A stretch of 64,000 bases of DNA. Origin: Lepisosteus oculatus. Its lineage: Eukaryota; Chordata; Actinopteri; Semionotiformes; Lepisosteidae. Shown here piece by piece: positions 37,201 to 49,200 of this stretch. Made by a program: the position numbers and the translations under genes. How positions within the stretch are numbered: position 1 is the first letter of the stretch; each line of letters begins with the position of its first letter. The stretch is taken from assembly GCF_040954835.1 (NCBI RefSeq), contig NC_090716.1:15933275-15997274 (forward strand). Direction: 5' to 3'. The notes beneath the pieces were generated by a model, which did no database searches, was not told the origin of the DNA, and saw nothing but the letters and a program-made list of their open reading frames with translations.

Positions 37201-40200
37201 CAGCAGAAGGAGCAATGTGGGATACACCTGGATGGAATGCCATCGCTTGGAGGACTCAGATACAGATACACCAAGGCCAGCTGTCTGGTGGGAGCACCTG
37301 GAGGAAACCCACACGAACATGGGGAGAACATACACTCCACACAGACAGCACCCCAAGTCTGGAACTGAACCCAGAGCTCCAGTGCTGCAAGGTAGCTGTG
37401 CTGCCCTTGCATTTCCTCAATTTAGCAAATGGGTTCAAAGGGATGAAGTGCGTTTAGGCAGAAGAAAAAGCAAGTCACTGAAGCTCTGATTCAAATGTTC
37501 TTTGAGGGTCTATGATGTACTGAAATATAATGTATTATAATGTCAAATTCGCAAGTTACACAATTGGCTTAGTCTATACCAAATGATTAGTGTAATAAGT
37601 ATGATTTAGATTGGATCTATGAGTCTTTATAATAAGATAAGAAGGGTGTCGATTAACTTTTAATTTTCCACATTTAAAAAGGAGCAAGTTAAAAAGTCAA
37701 AAGACTATTTAAGACCTTTCTTAAATAGCATTTCCTATCATAGGGTGATATCAACTTAAAACATGAAAAGCACAGTGCTTTTCTGGATTTCTAAGCAGTG
37801 CTTTTTGTGATTTATGACAAAAATAACATTCCTTCTTAATGTGGAAAATTAGTACGGTGCTAAATACGGTACGGTACTGTCCTGCACATGGAGTCTGACT
37901 CAATTGCTTTAAATTTCACGTTACTAATATCCCCCCAATCTGTGAAAATCAGTAGCTGAAGGTGGTGGAAGGTAGACTTTCTCAGCCCAGAAACAGTGTT
38001 TCTTCTGCATGGTGGCAAACATCAAAATCCCCCAAAAAACTCTGAGCAGAGCCCGTCACTCAGTGCCACTTACTGTACCCCAAAGCCACAATCCAGCTCC
38101 TAGACGTTCCAAGTTTTAGTGATTTGCGGTCATTCATTTGTCACACATTCATTTGCTGTCATGTCATCAATTTATAAAACAGATCATGTACATTTCTGCT
38201 TTATGTTCAATTTAATATGAAACACTTAATGCAATAAAACATGGAAATGTAGTTTAGCAAATTTTCAATTTCTTTGGATTTTTTAACTCAAATTTTGTGT
38301 CTGTCAAAATTCCACCCTTTAGCTAGAGCAGGGTTACAGAACTGGAAGACTCACTAAACTAATCCTTGAAGCAACTTCAGGGAAAAAAAATACTACAACA
38401 ACCATCTTCATAAGTATTTAAAGGATAAACAGTGGGATCAATACAGCACATAAGGAGCTGGCTTTACGAAAATACTGCACTGGAGAGGCCACAGTTTGAG
38501 AAGTACTAAGCTGGAGTCTAGCCTTGGACACAGCTGGGATTGAGTCATTCGGCTGATCTGGACTGTTGGACAAAAACAACCAGAAGACCCGAGAACGTTT
38601 GGCTGAAGCCCCGTGGGGGACGAGCTGAACTTACTTGCTGAAACTGAGAACACTGTGAAAGCTGACACTGTCGTCAAACACTGAAAGCATGTAGACTTCA
38701 TCAACAATGCTGTGGAGCTCGTGCCTGAAAGAGGGACAACAACGAGACACTGACAGGGAGTCCGAGATGAGCAGCTTGCAGGGCATCAGGTCTATCACAG
38801 AGCCACACACAGGAGCACGAATATTAATTAATTTCCAAATTAACGTTTTGTAAGGTTCAAGACCACGGGATACAGGACCAGGCAACAAAGAGTGGACAAG
38901 ATGAACGTCTTGTTGAACTTGTATTTACTCATCATAATGAGTTTTTAAAATACAACTGAAATACTGGCGAAATGTCACAGGTGAGAATTTGATTTTAATT
39001 TTTTGGAGTACTCAGTGTTTGTTTTTTTTACTTTAGGAGCCAGGCTGATATTTATAATTATGGAAAAGCATAGAACATGAATCAGACTTCCCAAAGGAAG
39101 AAACAAGAGTGGCTAATTCCATGCTTAAGAGTATAAAGAAGTTGTTTCAGTTTCAGTCGTGTCATCTTGTCCTGACGTGTAATTTCTAACATCTTGGCCT
39201 GCAAGTACAGTAGATCAGTTAGGGAGGCAAATCTTCCCTCTCATTGAGAATATATTTACCATTGAGACTGTTTCATCCATTTGAAACCATTATGGAAGAC
39301 CACTGATCTTCAGAAGCTGATAACCCACCTCTTTGCAAATTCAAGGAATTCTTTCATCTCACTTGGAGAGTAGATGTCTCCCAGGGGATTATGAGGGTTG
39401 ACCAGGATAAGTGCTCTGACATTGATACCCTGTGCGGTATGAACACAAAGACTAAGCAGAAACCCAAGGCTATAGCATTCCACAATTCTGTGAAGAATTA
39501 GCAGTCTTATGATCTTCTGTTCATGAAGTAAAAACAGATACACAAGGTCTAAGCAGTCCATTGAACAATACAAACGACAGGTACAGGATATGAATGTACA
39601 GCTCCCATTATCCACTTTATATCCAATTTCCATATCAATTTTAAATTTCGGAATCAAGATAAGATCGTTAACCATTAACGGTTTACTATTACTGATCAAA
39701 CAGGTTCACCAATGCAAAAATCATGTAGGTACTGGAGAAACAAATAAAAGAAAATCTTGTATCATCCCACTGTCGGTCATCAGTCATCAGGGGACACTGT
39801 CATATCACAAGTCGAGTGAGCACCAAGACCATTCACCCACAGCACTGCTAAGTCACTTCTGTAGCTCTCGCTGGTTATACCAGCAGTCATCTAAAAACAG
39901 GCCCAGACCAGGCTGGGAGGCCTCTTCTAATTACGATACTGGCCTTCCGTGTGAACCCTCTCTGTCCTGCACTATTCTGTGGAAGGAAGTGACTGTTCTA
40001 TCTGAAGCCAGGTCCTCTCATCAAGCTGTGGTTGAGTCAGTCAGCCGAATTTGAGTCTGCCAGGCACGGGGTCACTCACCTCCAGCCTGGCCTCCTCCAG
40101 GGCCTTCTCCAGCTTCTCCACCGTCAGCTGGAAGGGACGGTCCCCGCTGTACCTCGGCTGGGAAACAACCAAGAAGAGACTCGCTTCAGCTCAGGTCTCG

Positions 40201-43200
40201 GCGGAAACGCTAACTAAACTCACAAGGTAAATGAACAAAGAGGAGGATCTGCAGAAACTGCTCGAGCAGGACGGAAGAAGGGTGTCACACGAGGGCTGTC
40301 CTGGTCAGAGAGCGCGAGTGGCCTATGCACCGGGTACCTGGCAGTCGAGATGGGCGTGGACCATCCTGACCCCGCTGTACAGCCTGACGTCTTCAGTTAT
40401 CACTCCGTAGAAGGGCGTCGGAATGAGGATGGCATCTGAAAACACACACAGCCTGAGCCAAGACTGACCCGGACACTGCCCACTGTTCTCATGCGCAATA
40501 CAGATGTCGATGAAGCTAAGAACTAAATTGTTAGTTCAATTAAATTTTACCTGGAACCTTCACTGCCACTTTCTACGATGAAATCAGCACATCAGCAGAA
40601 AAAAATATCATGGTTTGCTCATCTCTACGGGCCTCCTGAGTCTCTCAGCCAAAGGCTGCATGGTCTGAGATCCTTAGACTGGGCCTCATCACTAATGGCC
40701 TGCAACCAGGATCCCCAGTTGAACGCTAAAGGGGGACAGAGTTGGCATCACTCTCCCAGTATTCTCTTGGGTTTTGGGCAAACAGTGGCTCATGCAGTTT
40801 CCTGCAGCCTTGTAATGATGTCACTAGGTGCCAACAGTACTGAAGAGGAGACAGGCACAACGGCAGGGAAGAAGAGTTGGGTGAGCATGCTAGTCTTCCC
40901 CATCCTCACTTCTTCCAGGGGCTGCCGCTGAGGAGCTGAGGCTTCAGCAAATAACTGGAAATTGTTTTATTTGGTCTAAAACAAGACAAATGAGCCACAG
41001 ACATCTTCTGTGCGTGTTTCAGGAGCTGAAAGCCTTTCCTGATAATGAACTCCAGTTGTAAGCATACAGACACTGACATTGTAGTGTTTTAGAAAGGCTT
41101 TATCCTATCAGCCTGTGCGTGCTGCAGGTCTTTCCTGACAGCTGACAGCCTCTTGTGGCCACTGTTCGTCACTGCACCTGCCATTTCACCACAGCAGTCA
41201 GTCAGTCAGGGCTGCCGGCTGCAGCACCACTCGTGCTGGTGGCACTGACCGCGTCTGACAGGGTGGTTCCCAGCCCTACTCCCAGGGCACCACTGTGTCT
41301 GCTGTGTGTCCCAGACAAACTCTCAATCACCAGCGCTGGGAGACTTATTGATCAGACTGCATGTTCAGACTGAGGGGTTCACCAGCGCCCATGTTGTTTC
41401 CAACACCTGCAGCAGACGGCACTTTCAGCCATCGCTCTTTAACTGGCTTTTAACAGCGTGATTTTGCAGATACAAAAATGAGATGCACTGAATGGCAGTT
41501 TTTGGGAGTGTTTTTGTCGTTACATTGGTTGTTCGTTGAGAGTGGATCTCTAATTACCAACACTAATGCCAGCAGCCTGGTTTTCTGGAGTTACCTCCTT
41601 CCAGCGATGTGCTGGCTTACCTTCATGATCACACAACACTGCAGCAAGACAGGAGAACAGAGACCCACAGCCGTTCATCACCACCACCTGAAGGGAGAGG
41701 AAAGCAGAAACACGTCCTTCCTGGGATGCAATAGCTGGGAAACAGCACACAGCTCGTTTATACTCGACTCCTCTGCAGCTGCAGTGCTCTGAGTCTTTGG
41801 TCCACCATGTGTCTGCAATAATAAGTTGGCCACAACAATGGATTACAGCTATCAATAAATAGTGAAAGACCTGGCCCTCAGGGGCTTCCCTATTTTCCAA
41901 ATGCACAGAATTTTTATTGTTTATCATTGCCATTTATTTCGTGTGTATTACGTGAGTAAAGTAGTGTGCCTTTTTGCCTTTCACACAACATCAGAATGCT
42001 CTGAGGCTTCTGCCTGTCCTTACGCAGTCTTATTATCATCAAAGGAGTTGAACACAAGAGAACTTGACACTGTTTACATCGAGAAGCCCCGCAAGCTCTT
42101 GTGTTTCGCGGTAAGGCAGGCGGGGGGGAGCCCACCGCAACTTGGACACCTGTGGCACACGCACGAGGCGACTCACGTTGTCCGGACTGAGAGGCGAGGG
42201 GGCCGTGCAGTAACAGGACAGGAAGCTGGCGACCTCCTCCCGCAGGCTGTGGAGACAAGGGGGTGAGAGACCAGGCCGCAGGGCCCTCCAGCAGCAGCCC
42301 TCCGCCCCGGCTGACAACAACACCTCTCTTGCGGAGAATCAAGTCAACACAAAACGATCAGGTTTGATCCTTTTACAGGCCCAAACTCTAACAAGGGGGA
42401 TTAAAAAACAATGGATCCATCAAACTTTTACAGTGCGGCTAACGCCAAGGCCTGGCTTGTCGTAAATCGTAAATTTTAAATCTTTACTTGTTGCTTTGCA
42501 GCCAACACCAGCCGACGCAGCTCCCTCTGCGTGCCTATTTACATTGAAGCGGTCTTAGTAATGGCTTTATTCCCTACAGGCCCATGGTGAGCCAGAGCCA
42601 GGCTTGGCAGATGCAGGCTGCAAAGCGGTCACATACACTGGATGGGACATTGTACAGCCATCCTGTATGTATAGACAGGGTGCCACCCTATATCTGACAC
42701 AAAATAACTAAACTGTCTATGGATTTTCTGTAAATGAGAGCTGTAATCTGACAACTATTTTCTTTAAATACATAGTTATACTTCACTTAAAGGCTGGCCA
42801 TGCAAAAAACCACAATAGCACAGGTAATTCCCTCAAGGTTTAGCCATAAGGCATGCTTGCAATAAAAGAGAAAAAGGAGGAGCTGGAATCCAAGAGCATA
42901 ATGTGATGATAAATACTCAAACTTGTATCCAATATGCAAATGGAACAGTAATTTCTAATGTAGTTCAGGTGGGTAGCTGCATAGGCATGCGTAGGCTGCA
43001 AAGGAACAAGTAATAGGTTTATTCCATGCTGAAAAAAAAGAAGAAAGAAAACAACGTTTCGGCCGTGGAGCCTTCTTCAGGTGAAACGAAACGTGTTTTC
43101 TTTCTTCTTTTTTTCAGCATGGAATAAACCTATTATTTAGTAATTTCTAATGTGCTTGCAGGCTGGAAATTACAAACAGCTCCCCCTGCTGGCCTCAATG

Positions 43201-46200
43201 CTGCTGCATCAAGTGCCTTGTTCCTGGAAATGTCATACAATCTGAAGCAACTTACTGTACTAAGCGACTTTACAGATAAGAGGCACTGAAAACTGTACAA
43301 CCCCCATTCAGCGTCTGGCTTTGTCAGCAGTACAGCATGATCCTGCTGGAGTACAAAACCCATGATATCAACACGATAAAGCTTCCTACGTAAACAGCTG
43401 TCAAGATAAGATGGCATTGGCTGTGGCCACAGGCTGGGTCTGTAGATGGGATGGAGTTTCGGACAAGCTGTTCTGTACTCATCCCTGATCTGGTACTACT
43501 CAGCTTTTCCATGCATGATAAAGGACAAGAACGAGCGAGCAATGTTAAACCAAGATGCTGCACAACACTGTGTTGATCAGGAATGACAGAGATAGCGTAA
43601 CAAAAACAAAAAGTCTTGAACCACTTATCACCCCCTGGAAGATACTCTTCGATCTGTAAACTAGCAGCAAATGAATGGGCTAGGCTGTTTGGTCTTGCTT
43701 TTATTTTTAAATTTTCATAGGCTATAGTTCAGAAAATTTAGCATTATCAGAGATCTGCCATATCCTAGTCTCCTGAAAGAGATGAAATAAATCCCCTTGA
43801 AAAATTCTGGAAACCATTCCCAAGCTTAGAAACCCCACAGATCTTTGGAGCAAGGAGCGTGTTGAAGCCGAGAACAAATCTCACAAGTCCCCAAACAACT
43901 CAGGTCCTTGATGATGATCAGTTTTGCAGGTCTGCACCTGACAAACTGTAGACTACAATTTATCTTCTGCCAGATGTTTAGCTTTTTAGCATAAAACCAC
44001 AAACAGAAGTCCTTCTGGAGTTTCATTTTAAAATGCTACATTATACAAAACCACACTGCAGCACAGAAAAGCGGCATCACAGGAAGAGCCGTCACCGTTT
44101 ATCCTGATTAACTCTGATGACTTAATGTACAGTACACATCAAGCACTTCTTGGTCATGTTGCTTGGCAGTATGGCAGTAAGGCAGCCAGACAGTGGGGTT
44201 TGCCCCTGCTAGAAACCCCAAAATCCTTTTGGGGGAGGTGACCTCCCATCCGCCCTCACCTGCCCAGCAATAACAAACAGTCAGGTGGCCAAACACAACC
44301 AGCAAGCAAACACCTCCTGCAGTGATCTGCTGCCTGCAGAAGGGAGCAGATCTCCAGCTGCACACAAACACAAGGAACTGCGCCATGATAAAGGTTAAGT
44401 ATTTGCAATGCAGGCGTGGCCATTGCTAGACTTTTGTTTTGTACCTGCGTGCCAAGTGAACTGGTTTCTTGCATTGTGAATACACTGTTCATGGTTTTGG
44501 ACCATATTGGTACCTTAGCACGTCTCCCCAGAGATACCAACCAGCACCAGTCCCACAGTGTCCCAGTGCTCCCAGCTTCTCCAGCGCCAGGTGGGTACTT
44601 ACAAGGGATGCCCTTTCCAGTCGGGATAGCGCAGCAGAGGGGCATCGATCTGAAACATGTCCGACTGCGTGAGCTGAGGAGTGACCGGAAACAGAGAAAG
44701 TAAGAACCACAAACTGCACTGCTGAGCTGGGAGCTGCAATCAAAGCAAATTCCAAAAAACATTCGGGAGAAGCCCAACTGAGCACATGCATCCCAAACTA
44801 TGGGAACACACTCAGGGAAACATCCCTGGATCAGATATTAGAACTATGAAAACTGACATGAAGAGCTGACGTCAGCAACACTCATCAGGACCTGGTTGAG
44901 CTCCAAAGACTCGGCAGTGGCGCAGGAGATGAAGTACGCAGCCAGATTAGAAAGGACATTCCTAAACCAAGTGCCAATGCTGGAATTTCAAAGCTCTAAA
45001 CACAAACTGGCACAGTAAGATATAAAAAGACCATGGACATCCCTTGATTTAAATGGATATGATATAAAATGTTGATGTCTAATTGAAGACTAGAAATAAC
45101 TAAACTTACAGCTGTGTAGAGCAGAACTCTCACTTGATTCCGAAGATCTGAAACGTTTTGGAAGTTACTGATGCAATAAGCACCTAATCTGTTCAAGTAC
45201 AGTTAAACTAGTCCTTGAAAGCTGAAGCTTCTTTATTCCAAATGAGACAGACATGATGTGACTTGATCAATCTTGCTGGACTGGATATATATTAATTTAT
45301 AATATTATATATATATATCAATCTGAGACCTTCACAACAGAGTCCAACCCTGCTACCAGCTTGTCATCCTGCAGCTCACAACTGACAACCCGCTGGAGCC
45401 CAGCAGGTGTGAGCCCAGCCAGTACCTGGATGGAAGACCTCCTGGGAAAAAGGTTGCCTCTGGTGTTAGTGGGGCCAGTAGGGGGCGCTCACCCTGCAGT
45501 CTGTGTTGGTCCCAATGCCCCAGTATAGTGACAGGGACGCTATACTGTAAAAAGGCACCATCCTTTGGATGAGACGTAAAACCGTCTCTCATCTGACTCT
45601 CCACGGGCATTAAAAATCCCAAGGAGTTTCTCAAAAATGGTAGGAGTGTTACCCTGGCATCCTGGCTAAATTTCCCATTGGCCTTTACCAATCATGGCCT
45701 CCTAATAATCCCCATCTCTGAACTGGCTTCATCACTCTGTTCTCATCCCCATTGAGAGCTGGTGTGTGGGGAGCGGACTGGCGCACTTTGGCTGCCGTCA
45801 CATCATCCAGGTGGGGGCTGCACACTGGTGCTTTACCTGTAAAGCGCTTTGAGTGGAGTGTCCAGAAAAGGGTTATATAAGTGTAAGCAATAATGATTAT
45901 TGCTATGCCTTTTGTTTTCCTATGCTGAAAGCTATGCTGTCTTTTCACTGCTACTGGTGCCCTGCAGGTGTCACACTTGCCTCGTGTTCATTCTTGACAG
46001 ACACTGGACCCAAGCGGCAGGTGAGCTGGAGTGCAGGTAAAGTATCTCTGAGGTGTTGTTTGAGTTCTGTACCACAGTGTCCCCGCAGTAGCGAGTCCTA
46101 CTTACCCGTTTGGACAGCAGGTCAAAGCACAGCTTGTTCTCACTGACACCAAAGTTAATGATACCCTGAAATGTAAAAAAGAGGGAAATTGATGTAGTGC

Positions 46201-49200
46201 AAACAGCTGAATGAAACACAAACCACTTCAAACTTCCTCTTACCCAAAAGCAGCTAAAGGAGTGAGACAATTTGATAAATCGGCATCCCTTAGCTGCAAG
46301 AATGCAACTGAAAAGAAACTACGCCGTGGGTGTAGCCAAGACAAGCACTGCGCTGAGGAGCGAAACTTTTCCGTTGCTGCTTGGTTTCCGTCCTGCCTTC
46401 CAAGTCGTCAAGGAAACCACGCAGAAGATAAAGGATCACCTGTGTGTTTTCAACTTTCTTTTGTAAATCCCAACACCTGTACGAAGGCACATACACACTT
46501 ATTTCTGCACAGTGTCACTCCTTTAGCCACAGGTACTCACTCCGATCTACCCCCTTATTAGAGGCTTGGCTCCCAACTACAAATCCTTGCAGGAAGAATC
46601 CTGCAAGGTGGGAAAATGGCAGCCGGAAGAGGAGAAGAGGGGTCAGAGTCCTCTTAAGCAAAACACCCCCTGTCCCCCCTCATCGGCCGCAAGCCGGCGC
46701 TCGGAGTGGCCAGAGGTCACCCCGCTCTCTGCGCGTGGGGGCGGGGGGCACGTACGTGGGGGTTCTCGTCCTCGTCGTGCTTGTCGGCGTGGTACAGGGC
46801 GTAGCCCTCCTGCAGGATGCCGTCGTGGCCTCGGATGCGATTCCCGCGCCGGGAGAGGTAGCGGCTGGCGCAGAGGGGGCGGGGGCTTCCCTCCGGCTCG
46901 GGCTCGGGCACGGGGGCCCCGGCGGCGCACGTGGGGGCCCCCCCGGGCCGCAGGGCGCTCACCAGGCCCGCGAAGACGCCGAACATGCGGAGCTCGTGCT
47001 GGCGCTCCAGCTCGGCCCGCCGCTGCTCCAGCCGGGCCCGGCGCTGCTCCGCCTCGGCCTCCCGCTGCAGCCGGCACTCCTCCAGCGCCAGGAAGCGCTC
47101 CTCCGCCGCCCGCTGCGAGCTCAGGAAGCGCACCAGCGCCTCGTCCAGGGACTCCCGCCCGCGCCCCGCCTTGCGCCGCTTGCGCAGCCGTGGCGCCGCG
47201 CCCAGCGAGGAGGGGCAGCGGGCGGCCGGGCGGCCCACGTCCCCCGCCGCGCCCGAGCCCCCGGTCCCCGACGAGCAGGCCGCGTTCTGCTCGCTGAAGC
47301 CTGGAAGAAAGAGACCAGCGCTGAGGCGGGTAACGGAGACACTAAGACGAGCTCCAAGCTCACAGCTCAGCCTTTTACAATTACAGGGGTTTTAATGAGA
47401 ATTTGTCACTTTTGTGTTTTCAACTATGAGCAGAAATGCTGGAACCCACTGTGCTCCTATAGTGAGGCATGAGTGTATAATGGTTAACCTGGAAGGAAGC
47501 CAGAGGCTTGTGGATGGCATTACCGTGCACAAGGCCAGTGTCTGTAGAAAACTCTTGCACATACAGTACTGGATGTGGAACCACATCCTGCATTGTGTCA
47601 GGGGCCAGGCACACAGCAACACAGAGCATGATTCTGAATGACACAACCCAGCAGGGTCTTCTCAGATACTCGAAAGGGAAAGATGTGGTTCATTCTTCTC
47701 AGTAAAACATATTACTCTCAACAATACACTGGTAACGGTTATACTCTTATACTCCACGTCCGCAGATATTCAGTGCTGTGGGTGGACTGGGTCTTCACTG
47801 TAAGCCAAATTGGGTCAATATATTAAAAACAAAATAAAAGACAAATGTATAGTTACAAACACAAGATGGCTTAGGAAGGAGAGATGAAAGGCATTTGAAA
47901 ATATTATTAAATGAATTCTAAAAAGCACTCGTATATGCAGTGTTTGCACACACCAGTGAACAATTCATGTTAACCTCGTGATCAATTGAGGAGTTCAGAT
48001 AAACAGTGCCCGGTGATTTTGCTTTTGATAAATGTTATATTGTTTGGTTTTAGTTATGTGCAGCTCTCGTGCGAAGAATGATATCTAAAAAATTATAATC
48101 GTCACATGAACGCCAAAGGAAACCGTGTGCTACCAATATACAGATGTGTCCCCATATCAGTTTAAATAAAGAACAGTTATTTTACATGTCACTGCGTTTT
48201 CAAATTGGTTTTTTTCTGCGATTTTTCACAATAAAATACATGTCTAAAACACCCATGTTTCTCTCCCACAAGGATGAGTTTTGTAACTAAAAGTGATCTG
48301 ATCGTCCCGGGAAAACCTCTGATCTAAGCGCACTCGGACAGCTGGGAAGATATCTCTGCCTGCCAGATATCTTGCTCTGGAGAGCAGCGTCTTTTCTAAA
48401 GCGAACGAGGAAATATTTAATCCAACTACAAGTAATACCTACTGCATTTTCAAGTTATTAAACGCCTACATTTCCAGTATCGGCGTTAACCTGCCAGCTC
48501 CACAGCTCCGCTTTGACCAGAACGCCTAAAAACAGATCTGCGCGAACTGATTTTCACTTCCTCGAAATCAGGCGACCGTAACTTTGCACTTTACAATGCT
48601 ACAAATGAGAAACGTAAGATGTTCGAAAATTATAACGTGTTGCTTCCCCTCTAGCCGCTAGACCGGGGTCTGCTGCCCGTTACTACGCAGAACTCCTCGG
48701 TTCCGTCGCCAAACGGGTGCAATACTGCATTGGAGTGGGATACAGCTGCTTAATACCATCTATTTGAAGTGTAGTACGCTTCTTTAAAAACTGTCTCACA
48801 TGCATGGTGGATGCATTCCTGCTGTCGCACCAGAGAGACGCGTCCGAGAGGTGCCGGACCCGGAGCACAGCCTGCCTTGTAACTTCTGAGACACCCCGGG
48901 AGGCCACGACAGCGGCCCGGGTCTCCGGGTTCGGCATTACCTGAGGGGGAGATGCTGGCCTCCAGGAGCCCGTCCTCACGCCCTCCCCCGACCGACCCCT
49001 CTCTCTCCAGCCCCAGCGGCCTGTCCGCCTCCGGCTCGTCCCCGGAGCCGATCGGATACAGCATCTCAGGCGGCGGGTCCGGGGTCAGGCAGGGGTCGTC
49101 GGAGTCCACCTCCTCGCACTTGATCTCCATCAGCTCGCCGGCCTTCGGGGGGTGGCCAAAGATGAAGGCGCCGGGCGGGGGCGGGGGCGGGGCGAAGGCG

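Noticed and set aside
45400-45480. 5S rRNA gene
   Set aside because: Only the 3' half matches and it is fused to a SINE body and tail; it is a retroposon, not a working 5S gene.
46566-47297. Long plus-strand frames (243 and 342 codons) over the GC-rich block
   Set aside because: They are antisense shadows of SANT-ACCS exon 2; very high GC removes stops on both strands. The translations are Arg/Pro/Ala low complexity.
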